The notes below the pieces were generated by a model that saw only the letters and a program-made list of their open reading frames with translations, did not search any database and was not told where the DNA came from. This document shows, one piece after another, positions 23,507 to 31,940 of a stretch of DNA of 42,256 nt. The translations under genes were made by a program, and so were the position numbers. The stretch is from Clostridiales bacterium (lineage in GTDB: Bacteria; Bacillota; Clostridia; Christensenellales; Aristaeellaceae): NCBI GenBank assembly GCA_015056125.1, contig SVGW01000022.1, positions 1 to 42,256 on the forward strand. The letters run 5' to 3'. Each line of letters opens with the position of its first letter. The first letter of the stretch is position 1.

Positions 23507-25405
23507 ATGAGTTGTCATTGCGGGCATTGTCACAATGAGCATGAACATCATCATGATCATCACGATGAAGGCGCAGAACGCAAAAAAATGCTGCTGCGCA
23601 TGGGCGCAAGCGCTCTTTTGCTGGCTTTGGGGTTGCTTTTGCCTGTGCCAGGCTGGGTGGAATTCATCGTTTTGCTTTGTGCCTGGGGGATTGCTGGGTA
23701 TCCCGTGGTGATTGCCGCTATCAAAAATATTTTGAAGGGTCATGCCTTTGATGAAATGTTTCTGATGACGGTGGCATCCATCGGCGCTTTCTGCCTGGGG
23801 GAGTATTTTGAAGGCGTGGCCGTCATGCTTTTATATCAGGTGGGCGAATTTTTTCAGGATTATGCCGTGGATAAGAGCCGGGATTCCATTGCGGATTTGA
23901 TGGATATCCGCCCGGAGAGCGCCACGGTGGAACGGGATGAAAAGTTTATGGAAGTATCCCCGGAGGATGTGCGGGTGGGAGATATTATCCTGGTGCGCCC
24001 TGGGGAAAAAGTGCCTCTGGACGGCGTGGTGCTGGAAGGGGAGAGCATGCTGGATACGGCGGCCCTTACCGGGGAAAGCCAGCCCAGGAAAGCGTGCAAA
24101 GGGGACCGCGTGATCAGCGGCTGTGTGAATTTGCAAGGGGCCATCCGGGTGCAGGTGACCCACGCCTATGTGGATTCCACCGTTACAAGGATTCTGGAAT
24201 TGGTGGAGCACAGCGCGGCCAATAAATCTAAAACGGATCGGTTTATCACTCGTTTTGCCAAGGTATATACCCCGGCGGTGGTTTTAGCGGCGGCGCTGCT
24301 GGCGGTGCTGCCCCCGCTTTTCTTGAGCGGCAATTGGCGGGAGTGGATTTCCAGCGCCCTCACCTTCCTGGTGATCTCCTGCCCCTGCGCTTTGGTGATC
24401 TCCGTGCCGCTCACCTTTTTTGCCGGTATTGGCGGCGCATCCCGGAAGGGCGTGCTCATGAAGGGAGCCAATTATCTGGAAATGCTGGCCCGGGTGGATA
24501 CGGCGGTATTTGATAAAACGGGCACCCTCACCAAGGGGATTTTTTCGGTTACCCAGGTGCATGCCAAGGGGATGCGCCAGGAAGAATTGCTTTCTCTGGC
24601 AGCATCAGCCGAGCAAATGAGCAATCATCCCATTGCCAAGTCTCTCCGGGAAGCCTGCCCCGACAATGGCATCCATGAGATCACTGAAATGGAAGAAATA
24701 CCCGGCCAGGGCATCCGCGCCCGGGTGGATGGCAAACGGGTGGCCGTGGGAAATGAGAAAATGATGAAGCAGGAGCGGGTTGCTTGGATGCCCATCAAAT
24801 CTCCTGGGGCGCTGGTGCATGTGGCGGTGGATGGAAGCTATGCCGGCTGCATCGTGATTTCGGATGAAATCAAAAGGGGCGCAAAGGAAACCATTGCAGA
24901 AATAAAAGCCATGGGTATCCAAAAGACCGTGATGCTCACGGGGGACGCTCAGGAGGCAGCGGAGGCCGTGGCCAAAGAACTTCAGGTGGATGATGTATAC
25001 AGCGGGCTTTTGCCGGACGGGAAAGTGGAATGGGTGGAAAAAATGCTGCCCAAGAAAGGCGAAAAAGGCGCGCTGATCTTTGTGGGGGATGGCATCAACG
25101 ATGCGCCCGTATTAGCCCGGGCGGATGTGGGTGTGGCCATGGGCGCGCTGGGCTCGGATGCGGCCATTGAGGCGGCGGACGTGGTGCTGATGGATGATGA
25201 CCCCAGAAAGCTGCCCATGGCCATTGCCCTGGCGCGGCGTACCCTTGGCATCGTGCGGCAGAATATCGGCTTTTCCCTGGGGATAAAGGCTGTGGTCATG
25301 GTGCTTGGCATCGTGCATCTTCTGCCGCTGTGGGCGGCGGTATTTGCCGATGTAGGGGTGTGCCTGCTGGCCATTCTCAATGCCATGCGGGCGGCGAAAG
25401 CGTAA
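23507..25405 (+). CDS. Heavy-metal P1B-type ATPase (Cd/Zn/Pb export type)
   Basis: The 632-residue pump has all core motifs: metal-channel SCPCALVISVPL, the phosphorylated Asp in DKTGTLTKG, SNHPIAKSL with the HP locus that identifies P1B pumps, and hinge GDGINDAP. The N-terminus lacks a CXXC heavy-metal-associated domain and instead carries a short His/Cys-rich stretch (residues 3-20, CHCGHCHNEHEHHHDHH), which fits Zn/Cd/Pb substrate choice. Several membrane helices follow from about residue 35. ATG 23507 has AAGGAGTGAG upstream; the longer frame from 23477 lacks a site. With the ArsR regulator and its operator upstream, this is a metal-inducible export operon like cadCA or zntA. Confidence 0.92.
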   Translation: MSCHCGHCHNEHEHHHDHHDEGAERKKMLLRMGASALLLALGLLLPVPGWVEFIVLLCAWGIAGYPVVIAAIKNILKGHAFDEMFLMTVASIGAFCLGEYFEGVAVMLLYQVGEFFQDYAVDKSRDSIADLMDIRPESATVERDEKFMEVSPEDVRVGDIILVRPGEKVPLDGVVLEGESMLDTAALTGESQPRKACKGDRVISGCVNLQGAIRVQVTHAYVDSTVTRILELVEHSAANKSKTDRFITRFAKVYTPAVVLAAALLAVLPPLFLSGNWREWISSALTFLVISCPCALVISVPLTFFAGIGGASRKGVLMKGANYLEMLARVDTAVFDKTGTLTKGIFSVTQVHAKGMRQEELLSLAASAEQMSNHPIAKSLREACPDNGIHEITEMEEIPGQGIRARVDGKRVAVGNEKMMKQERVAWMPIKSPGALVHVAVDGSYAGCIVISDEIKRGAKETIAEIKAMGIQKTVMLTGDAQEAAEAVAKELQVDDVYSGLLPDGKVEWVEKMLPKKGEKGALIFVGDGINDAPVLARADVGVAMGALGSDAAIEAADVVLMDDDPRKLPMAIALARRTLGIVRQNIGFSLGIKAVVMVLGIVHLLPLWAAVFADVGVCLLAILNAMRAAKA

Positions 25406-25414
25406 TATATTCCT

Positions 25415-25443
25415 TTGACATATTTCTCCTTTTTTGATATACT
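25415..25443 (+). promoter_or_regulatory. Promoter of the flotillin gene
   Basis: TTGACA (25415-25420), 17 bases, TATACT (25438-25443), ten bases after the ATPase stop codon. Confidence 0.8.
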
Positions 25444-25478
25444 GAAAACATCAAAAATTGAAAAAAAGGGGTGTCGGG

Positions 25479-26891
25479 ATGAACGAAATTTGGGAATTTG
25501 TAGTGCAAAATCCGGTGTGGATCATTGTGGCGGCTGTGTTGCTGCTGCTTCTGATCTTCTTTACCAACTATCGCAAAGTGCCGCCGAATATCGCGCTGGT
25601 GATTTCCGGCTGCGTCCGCCGTCGCTATAAGGTGAAGGATGAAGATGGAAAAACTGTGGTAAAGAAATTTGGCTACCGCATTGTGCGCGGCGGCGCCACC
25701 GTGGTGATCCCCTTCCTGGAGCGGGTGGATAAATTGAACCTGGGCATCATGCAGGTGGATATCCGCACCACCCAGCCCGTGCCTTCCCAGGAATACATTT
25801 CCGTGATGGTGGATGGCGTAGCCAATATCAAAATTGGCTCCGATGACGTATCCATTGCCACCGCTGCCGAGCAGTTTTTAAACTGGAAGCAGGAAAATAT
25901 CGCCGCCATTGCCCAGCAGGTGCTGGAAGGCAATATGCGCGAGATTATTGGCCGGATGACCATTGCGGATCTGGTGCAGAACCGGGATAAGTTTGCCACC
26001 GAAACCAGCCGCGCCGCTGCGGCGGATATGGCCAATATGGGCCTGGAAATCATCAATATCACCATCCAGAATTTCTCCGATAAGGATGGCGTGGTGGAAA
26101 CCATGGCCACCAAGAATATCGTGGAAAAGGAACGGGACGCCCAGATTGCCAAGGCGGAAGCCGAGCAGCAGGGCCATAAGGCCAAGGTGGAAGCCGATGC
26201 CTTGATGGCGGAGCAGACCAAGGACCTGGAACTGAAGCAGGCTGAATACAAGATTCAGGCTGACAGGGCCCAGGCAGACGCCGATGTGGCCTATAAGATC
26301 CAGCAGGAAGTGGCCCGAAAGAGCTTTGAAGAAGAAAGGGCACAGGCCGAAATGATCCGCCTGCAAAAGCAAACTGAATTGGAGCGCCAGCAGGTGGAAA
26401 TTCAGAGGCAGAAATTGAATGTGGAGATCCGCGAAAAGGCCGAGGCTGATCGCGATGCCCGCATTGCCCAGGCCGAAGCCGAAAAGGCGGAAAAGCAGGC
26501 CCTGGCAGACGCCGCTTACTATGCCGCCCAGAAGGAAGCCGAGGCCATCCTGCTCAAGGGCAAGGCGGAAGCGGAAGCTCTGCAATTAAAAGCGGAAGCC
26601 ATGCAGCTCTACGGCCAGGCGGCCATGCTGGAAATGGTGGTGGAAAAGCTGCCTGACGTGGCCAAGGCCATTGGCGAGCCCCTGGCGCAGACGGAAAAGA
26701 TCCTCATGTTTGGGGAAGGCGCGGCTACCGGCCTTGCCCGGGATGTGACCGGTTCCATGATGCAGACCTTTGAAGCCATGAAGAGCTCAGTTGGCATCGA
26801 TATTCCCAAGATGCTTAAAGATGTGACCACTGGCGGCCTCATTGGCCGTGCGGCGGAAAAGGAAGCGGAAGAAAGCGCACCCGAAGCATAA
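25479..26891 (+). CDS. Flotillin-like membrane scaffold protein
   Basis: The 470-residue protein has one N-terminal transmembrane helix (WIIVAAVLLLLLIFF, residues 13-27), an SPFH/band 7 domain (about 35-200), and a long Ala/Glu/Lys/Gln-rich coiled coil (about 205-390) typical of flotillins such as FloT/YqiK. A C-terminal low-complexity tail ends in Glu/Ala. Flotillins organise membrane microdomains and oligomerise at the inner face of the membrane. The start at 25479 follows an AGGGGTG site; a TTG at 25458 is less likely. No NfeD partner gene, often next to flotillins, is seen on either side. Confidence 0.92.
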   Translation: MNEIWEFVVQNPVWIIVAAVLLLLLIFFTNYRKVPPNIALVISGCVRRRYKVKDEDGKTVVKKFGYRIVRGGATVVIPFLERVDKLNLGIMQVDIRTTQPVPSQEYISVMVDGVANIKIGSDDVSIATAAEQFLNWKQENIAAIAQQVLEGNMREIIGRMTIADLVQNRDKFATETSRAAAADMANMGLEIINITIQNFSDKDGVVETMATKNIVEKERDAQIAKAEAEQQGHKAKVEADALMAEQTKDLELKQAEYKIQADRAQADADVAYKIQQEVARKSFEEERAQAEMIRLQKQTELERQQVEIQRQKLNVEIREKAEADRDARIAQAEAEKAEKQALADAAYYAAQKEAEAILLKGKAEAEALQLKAEAMQLYGQAAMLEMVVEKLPDVAKAIGEPLAQTEKILMFGEGAATGLARDVTGSMMQTFEAMKSSVGIDIPKMLKDVTTGGLIGRAAEKEAEESAPEA

Positions 26892-26913
26892 GCACGCAAA
26901 AAACAGCAAAAGG

Positions 26914-26958
26914 GGCCTGCAGCCTGTTGATGGCGGGCTGCAGGCCTTTGGCTTTTTG
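26914..26958 (+). terminator. Terminator after flotillin
   Basis: GGCCTGCAGCC and GGCTGCAGGCC form a perfect 11-bp stem with an 11-base loop, followed by TTTGGCTTTTT. It ends just before the ribosome binding site of the HD gene, which has no clear promoter of its own. Confidence 0.8.
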
Positions 26959-26973
26959 AAAAGGAGAAATGGG

Positions 26974-27558
26974 ATGGGGCCAAGAGAATTATTGGATATT
27001 CTTCATGTGGCCGAGAGGCTAAAAAATGTAACCCGCCACTGCTACACCTCCAATGGGCGCCATGAAAGCGTGGCGGAGCATTGTTGGCGAGCGGCGCTGA
27101 TGGCTTTTTTGCTGGAGGATAAATTTCCCCAGGCGGATATGGGCAAGGTGATCAAAATGTGCTTGATTCATGATTTGGGCGAAGCCTTTACCGGGGATAT
27201 TCCTGCCTTTGATAAAACGGCGGCCGATGAAGAAAAGGAGGAGCAATTGCTGAAAAGCTGGGTGGCCTCCCTGCCGGAGGGCCTTTCCGTCCAGATGCAG
27301 GAATTATACCGGGAAATGGAGGAAAGAAGCACCCTGGAGGCCCGGATTTACAAAGTGATAGACGGCCTGGAGGCTGTGATCCAGCACAATGAATCCGATC
27401 TTTCCACCTGGATTCCCCGGGAATATGAAATGAATCTGACCTATGCCGAGGATCGCGTGAAGTTTTCCCCTTATCTTATCAAGCTGCGTCAGGCCATTCG
27501 GGAGGATACGGAAGAAAAGATTCGGGCGGGGCACAGGGTAGACAGATCGCCCAAATGA
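26974..27558 (+). CDS. HD-domain hydrolase (HDDC2/YfbR-like 5'-nucleotidase)
   Basis: The 194-residue protein has the HD signature: HESVAEHCWRAA (about residues 31-42), then CLIHDLGEAFTGDIP (about 66-80), matching the YfbR/HDDC2 group of metal-dependent 5'-deoxynucleotidases. The length fits. ATG 26974 has AAGGAG seven bases before it. A frame that extends upstream to 26842 overlaps the flotillin gene and its terminator and is rejected. It may remove phosphate from deoxynucleoside monophosphates; the precise substrate is not certain. Confidence 0.85.
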   Translation: MGPRELLDILHVAERLKNVTRHCYTSNGRHESVAEHCWRAALMAFLLEDKFPQADMGKVIKMCLIHDLGEAFTGDIPAFDKTAADEEKEEQLLKSWVASLPEGLSVQMQELYREMEERSTLEARIYKVIDGLEAVIQHNESDLSTWIPREYEMNLTYAEDRVKFSPYLIKLRQAIREDTEEKIRAGHRVDRSPK

Positions 27559-27567
27559 TGATAAAAT
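27539..27567 (+). promoter_or_regulatory. Possible promoter of the histidine phosphatase gene
   Basis: TAGACA (27539-27544), 17 bases, TAAAAT (27562-27567), overlapping the end of the HD gene and about 38 bases before the next start codon. Confidence 0.5.
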
Positions 27568-27604
27568 AAAGGCCGATTACCAATGAATGATGCGGAGGTC
27601 GATT

Positions 27605-28192
27605 ATGAAGCTTTATCTGGTGCGCCATGGGCAAAGCGAGGGAAATATTTCCGGTTGTGTGAACGGGCAAAAGGATGTGCCATTGACCGAGCAGGGCTAT
27701 GAAGAGGCCCGGCGCGCCGGACAATATCTGGAGGGGCTTACATTTGACCGGATTTATTCCAGCGATCTGATCCGCACCGTTCAGACGGCCCAGACCGCTA
27801 TCCCCGGCTGCGAGCCCATCCGGCTTTCCTTGCTTCGGGAACTCAATACCGGCGATCTGACTGATAGGCCGCTGAAGGAAATTCGCGAAAGTACAGATGA
27901 AACATTGCGCACGGCTCTTCGCTGGCAGAATTATGCCATTTATGGGGGCGAGGATTGGAGCATGCTCCAGGCCCGGGCGGGGAAATTCCTGAAAATGCTG
28001 GAGGAAGATCCTTGCGAGCAGGTCATCGCCTTTGCTCATGCGGGCTTCCTCCGGGCCACTCTGGAAATGGCCATTCTGGAGGGCGGCAGGATCGATGCCC
28101 GGCATATCCGCTGCCCCAATGCTTCGGTGATGAAGCTGATATATGAGGAGAATACGTGGAGGCTGCTCTCCTGGGGCGCCGGTATCCAGTGA
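27605..28192 (+). CDS. Histidine phosphatase (phosphoglycerate-mutase superfamily)
   Basis: The 195-residue protein opens with the phosphohistidine motif LVRHGQSEGN (residues 4-13). Further family residues are IYSSDLIRTVQTA (the second Arg) and the C-terminal catalytic HAGFLRATLE. This is the small cofactor-independent-phosphatase-like (PhoE/CobC) branch rather than glycolytic Gpm. Cytoplasmic. ATG 27605 has GGAGG eight bases upstream; the ATG pair at 27587 precedes that site. It is collinear with the HD nucleotidase gene, 46 bases apart, which might mean both act on nucleotide or sugar phosphates. Confidence 0.88.
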   Translation: MKLYLVRHGQSEGNISGCVNGQKDVPLTEQGYEEARRAGQYLEGLTFDRIYSSDLIRTVQTAQTAIPGCEPIRLSLLRELNTGDLTDRPLKEIRESTDETLRTALRWQNYAIYGGEDWSMLQARAGKFLKMLEEDPCEQVIAFAHAGFLRATLEMAILEGGRIDARHIRCPNASVMKLIYEENTWRLLSWGAGIQ

Positions 28193-28205
28193 TTGCATAT
28201 AAAAA

Positions 28206-28226
28206 GGAATCGCTTCAAGCGATTCC
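28206..28226 (-). terminator. Terminator for the minus-strand CAZyme operon B
   Basis: On the minus strand an 8-bp perfect stem (GGAATCGC / GCGATTCC) with a 5-base loop is followed by TTTTTATA. Confidence 0.7.
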
Positions 28227-28254
28227 TCAGAATGCTGACAAACCCCGCAAACGC

Positions 28255-28284
28255 AAAAATGGCTGCAAGAATGCGGCCATTTTT
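28255..28284. terminator. Bidirectional terminator between convergent genes
   Basis: AAAAATGGC and GCCATTTTT form a 9-bp stem with a 12-base loop, giving a T run on either strand. It separates the histidine phosphatase (plus) from the heparinase-like gene (minus). Confidence 0.8.
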
Positions 28285-28290
28285 GTTTGC

Positions 28291-30387
28291 TCAGTAAATG
28301 GGATCCAGGTAGAATTTCCTCTCGGCCACCTTGGCAAAGCGCTCGGAGAAATAGGGATTGAATACATATTCACCCTTTTCCGTTTTCAGGGTGACCTTGC
28401 CAAGATCAAAGGAAGCGGACATGAACTGGCCCGTTTTCAGATTGCGGATGGTGGTGAAATTGCCTTCCTTTTCGCAGGCCCAGTCGCTCAGGGCTTCTGC
28501 CTTATCCATGGCCAGGGCATAGGTGATCAGGGCATTTTTTCCAAATTCGGCGGCCTGCCATTCATAAATGGCGGCGCTGCCTTCCCGGCCCTGGTTCACC
28601 ATGTTTTCCAGGGGATGATAGAAATCATGCATGTAGCCAAGAGCGGAGGAAAGCTTCACGGGCGTTTCCTGGCCGGCGCTCATGCAGCCGCCGCAGAAAA
28701 GCTTCACGCCCTCGCCGCCCCGGGTGATGAGCAGCTCCCGGTCTTCCCGGCCCCGCTGGATCTTGGTTTTGTTATCCCGCTGATTGATCACGAAGGTGGC
28801 GCCCAGGCGGATGGGCTCGCCCATGCAGGCGTAGTCCAGCATCAGCATCATGCCGGGCAGGCGCATCAGCCATATGCGCAGCACATTCCGCCGCCCATAG
28901 CCAATATCCCGCTCCCGGGCAAACTGATTGCCCATATCGCTGGCCACGATCTGCACGTCATCCCATTTTTTATTGCACAGCAGCTGATTGCCAAGCAGGC
29001 GCATGGTGGCGGCGCTGCCGCTGTCATTGAGCATATTCAGCCGTCCCCTCTGGGTGTAAATCTGGGGCAGGGAATGGCTGCGGTCGCTGAGGGAAAAAGC
29101 ATAGGTGCGGGAGCGATAGTTGCAGTGGCCGGGATCGGCCAGGATGCGCTCCTTGCCCACGGTGACGGTGAAGCTGTTCTGGTCCATGTGGCTATGGCCC
29201 GCTTTGGTGTATACCGGGGCCTTGGGATCGTAGCCCGCCATGATGGCCACGGTGGTGCGGGTGTTTTCCCAGGCATCCCTACTGATGAGGATGCCCCGCT
29301 CATAGCGGGATTCCAGGGGAAGATTGGCTTCCTTGGGGGTGATGGGCGCGGCGCAATCGGGCAGGTTCAGGATGGTCAGATAGGAAAACTGATTGACGAA
29401 GCCAAAGGTGGCCAGTTCGTCCGGCAGCTGGATGCGGCTTTCGTAAGTGGTATTTAATAGCCAGCTGGCCAGGCCCCGGGCGGTTTCATCCTCGGCATAT
29501 TTGGCTACGAAAGCCAGCAGATTGCCCGTGGGGCGGAAAATGGCGGCGCTGTCGCCGAAATTTACGCTTCGAGGCGCCCAGCCCACGCTGCCAATGGGCT
29601 TCACGTACAAAAGGCTGGCGGCATACCAGGGCATGAGATGGGCAAGATGCTGATATTCAATGCCTTCATCATAGCCCAGGCGCATGGCGATTTCAAAAAG
29701 ATTGGCCTGCTGAAGGGCGGCATAGTTGGAATACTGCAGGGTTTCGCCGTAGTCATTCTGGCTGTACTGCTCGGTAAAGAGCGCGGCGAAATCCAGGGCA
29801 AAGCGGATGTTTTCCTCGTCCCCCAGCAGCATGGCGGATACGCCCAGGCCATTGGCCAGCACGGTGGTCCAGTTGCCGTAATGGGCGGGCCGTTCGGTGG
29901 TGAGGGTTACTTCCAGAAAAGCGCGGCACAGGGGGATGGCGGTGCTTTGCAATTTATCCAGAATGGCCTGTTTTTCTTCTGCAGAGAAAAGATCCCCTGC
30001 ATTGGCATAGGCTTCGGAAAGGGCCAGGGAGGCGTGCCCGGCTTCCAAGGCGCCGATGGGCTGAAGCGCGGTTTGGGAACGGAAATTTTCCCGGAAATCA
30101 GGGCCCACCCACTCTTCCTTGGAAAGGGCCAGCAATTCTTTTACCCGATTGCGGATCCATTGCCCTATCCCTTCATCCTTTTCCATGGCCCAGATGAAGG
30201 CAGCGTCGCTCATGCGCTCCCAGCAAAGATGATACCAAAGCTGGGTATCATCCTCCTGCACCCACTGATCTTCCTGGGTATTCTTTTTGCACCTGGCATA
30301 AAGCTCCCGATACAGCCGCTTCTGGAAGGAATCCTCCGGCGTATGACGAAGCCGTTCCGCTTCATCCTGGCGAATAAAAAGCGTCAT
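28291..30387 (-). CDS. Heparinase II/III-like polysaccharide lyase
   Basis: The 698-residue protein looks like a two-domain lyase: an alpha/alpha-toroid N-terminal part (to about residue 350) with HYGNWTTVLANG, then a beta-sandwich beginning AGHSHMDQNSFTV...ILADPGHCNY, the Heparinase II/III signature with its catalytic and metal-binding His. Related lyases (PL12, 15, 17, 21) cleave uronic-acid polysaccharides by beta-elimination. No signal peptide is present, so it would act on imported oligosaccharides. It is the last gene of operon B and starts four bases after the GH105-like gene; the unsaturated ends it would make are substrates for that enzyme. Exact glycan unknown. Confidence 0.85.
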   Translation of the reverse strand: MTLFIRQDEAERLRHTPEDSFQKRLYRELYARCKKNTQEDQWVQEDDTQLWYHLCWERMSDAAFIWAMEKDEGIGQWIRNRVKELLALSKEEWVGPDFRENFRSQTALQPIGALEAGHASLALSEAYANAGDLFSAEEKQAILDKLQSTAIPLCRAFLEVTLTTERPAHYGNWTTVLANGLGVSAMLLGDEENIRFALDFAALFTEQYSQNDYGETLQYSNYAALQQANLFEIAMRLGYDEGIEYQHLAHLMPWYAASLLYVKPIGSVGWAPRSVNFGDSAAIFRPTGNLLAFVAKYAEDETARGLASWLLNTTYESRIQLPDELATFGFVNQFSYLTILNLPDCAAPITPKEANLPLESRYERGILISRDAWENTRTTVAIMAGYDPKAPVYTKAGHSHMDQNSFTVTVGKERILADPGHCNYRSRTYAFSLSDRSHSLPQIYTQRGRLNMLNDSGSAATMRLLGNQLLCNKKWDDVQIVASDMGNQFARERDIGYGRRNVLRIWLMRLPGMMLMLDYACMGEPIRLGATFVINQRDNKTKIQRGREDRELLITRGGEGVKLFCGGCMSAGQETPVKLSSALGYMHDFYHPLENMVNQGREGSAAIYEWQAAEFGKNALITYALAMDKAEALSDWACEKEGNFTTIRNLKTGQFMSASFDLGKVTLKTEKGEYVFNPYFSERFAKVAERKFYLDPIY

Positions 30388-30391
30388 AGGT

Positions 30392-31486
30392 TTATCCTTT
30401 CTTCATGTAAGGCGGGTTCATCATGCGGTCAATTTCCGTGATGCCATTTTTATAGGCTTCGCACAGGGCCAGCATGATGGAGCCATGGCTGTGATGCTCG
30501 TCATGAATGGGGCGAACGGCGGTGAGATAGGCATGGATGGTGCCCTTATCCTCGCCTTCGCCGGGGCAGCACATGCCCTGCACGCCGTTTTCGGTGCCAA
30601 AATCATCGGTGATGCAGTAATCGCACAGGCCCTGGATGGCCTTTTCAAAGGCTTTTTTGTATTCTTCGCCCAGGATACCCAACCGCACGCCCACGCCGAT
30701 GCCGTAAGCGATCAGCGCGGTGCCGCTGGTTTCTTCCCAGGCGCCTTCCATGGGAATTTCCTGCCGCCACAGCCCGCGAATGGACTGGTGGGGAAGGAGA
30801 TTTTTGCAGAAGTCCTTATAGTATTTCAGGGTCTTTTCATAGTAGGGGGAATCCTTGGGCAGGTAATCCAAGAGATCTGCAAAGCCCATCATACACCAGC
30901 CGTTGCCCCGGCCCCAATGATCCTCGGACATTTTTTCGTAATCCGGGAATTTACCCTTGGACTGATGCAGAAGCCCGCAGGTAGGATCCAGAAATTCTTC
31001 ATACATCAAAATGCACTGCTCGGCAGCGTAATCGATGTATTTCTTTTCATTGAGGGCCACACCTGCAAAGAGCATAAAGGGGGTGATGGCCATCACCACG
31101 TCGATCCAGATCTGGTGGGTGCCGTTGGGATTGGGATCGCAGATAATGCCCTTGTAATTCCGGGGAGCATTCAGGGTTTTTTCGGCATATTCCCGGATCA
31201 GCTCCGTGCATTCGGGATATTCTCCTTCCATGCACAAAAACGCCCGCCCATTGCCGCCGCAGCGGTATGCCTCGAAGAAATAGTGAGGATGATTGATGTT
31301 GTCCGGATAGCGATTGAGATAGGCCTTGGCGATCTGCATGGCTTCTTCGTCTTTTCCGGCTACGGCCACTTTGGCCATGGCAAAGGCCGCCAGCAGGCCA
31401 AAATAATCCCGAATCTCGGTAATTTCATCTAGATGCTTATACAGGTTTTTAGCCAGTGTCAGCGTTTTGATTTTTTCCCGTGCCAT
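30392..31486 (-). CDS. Glycoside hydrolase family 105/88-like unsaturated uronyl hydrolase
   Basis: The 364-residue protein follows the six-hairpin alpha/alpha barrel of GH88/GH105: IWIDVVMAITPFML with the catalytic Asp, then HWGRGNGWCMMGF with the family Arg-Gly-Asn-Gly-Trp signature, and TSGTALIAYGI. Such enzymes (YteR, unsaturated rhamnogalacturonyl hydrolases) remove the unsaturated uronic acid left by lyases. No signal peptide is present, so it is cytoplasmic. It sits between the HIT gene and the lyase-like gene in operon B, which makes a lyase-to-hydrolase relay likely. Sugar specificity (galacturonate, glucuronate, others) cannot be read. Confidence 0.88.
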   Translation of the reverse strand: MAREKIKTLTLAKNLYKHLDEITEIRDYFGLLAAFAMAKVAVAGKDEEAMQIAKAYLNRYPDNINHPHYFFEAYRCGGNGRAFLCMEGEYPECTELIREYAEKTLNAPRNYKGIICDPNPNGTHQIWIDVVMAITPFMLFAGVALNEKKYIDYAAEQCILMYEEFLDPTCGLLHQSKGKFPDYEKMSEDHWGRGNGWCMMGFADLLDYLPKDSPYYEKTLKYYKDFCKNLLPHQSIRGLWRQEIPMEGAWEETSGTALIAYGIGVGVRLGILGEEYKKAFEKAIQGLCDYCITDDFGTENGVQGMCCPGEGEDKGTIHAYLTAVRPIHDEHHSHGSIMLALCEAYKNGITEIDRMMNPPYMKKG

Positions 31487-31507
31487 CAGCAGTCACTCCC
31501 TATTTTT

Positions 31508-31930
31508 TTACAGATTCGCCTTGATCTTTTCAATCATTTCGGCATACTGTTCATCAGTGAGATAGGTTTTGCCGGGGTTCATGGCGAATACGCCGCCCCA
31601 TTCAAATTCATCCTTATACTTGGGCACCAGATGGAAGTGGAGATGGCAGCCGGTATCGCCATAGGCGCCGTAATTCACCTTTACGGGATGGAAAGCGGCG
31701 TGGATGGCTTTGGCGGCCCGGGCCACATCGGCAAAGTAGGCGTTGCGCTCTTCATCGGAAATATTCACGATTTCGCTCACATGATCCTTGTAGGCCACGA
31801 TGCAGCGGCCGGGATGGCTCTGCTCCTTAAAGAGGATCAGGGTGCTCACGCTCAGCTCACAAATATAAATGCCGAAGGCGTCCAATAGTTCGCCTCGCAT
31901 GCAGTATCCGCAGTTGGTATCCTTCATCAT
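31508..31930 (-). CDS. HIT-family nucleotide hydrolase or transferase
   Basis: The 140-residue protein has the histidine triad HLHFHLVPK (about residues 99-107), the active site of HIT hydrolases, and an N-terminal CGYC motif like those that bind zinc in some HIT proteins. HIT enzymes hydrolyse or transfer nucleotidyl groups on phosphates such as AMP derivatives. ATG 31930 follows AAGGAGGAAACC; the longer frame to 32014 overlaps the upstream gene. Its position inside a uronate-glycan operon, between the GH-A glycosidase and GH105-like gene, is unusual and suggests nucleotide-linked or phosphorylated sugar turnover. Confidence 0.88.
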   Translation of the reverse strand: MMKDTNCGYCMRGELLDAFGIYICELSVSTLILFKEQSHPGRCIVAYKDHVSEIVNISDEERNAYFADVARAAKAIHAAFHPVKVNYGAYGDTGCHLHFHLVPKYKDEFEWGGVFAMNPGKTYLTDEQYAEMIEKIKANL

Positions 31931-31940
31931 GGTTTCCTCC

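Noticed and set aside
28156-29457. A 433-codon plus-strand frame opposite the heparinase-like gene
   Set aside because: It overlaps the histidine phosphatase end and the terminators, and its composition is that of an antisense frame.
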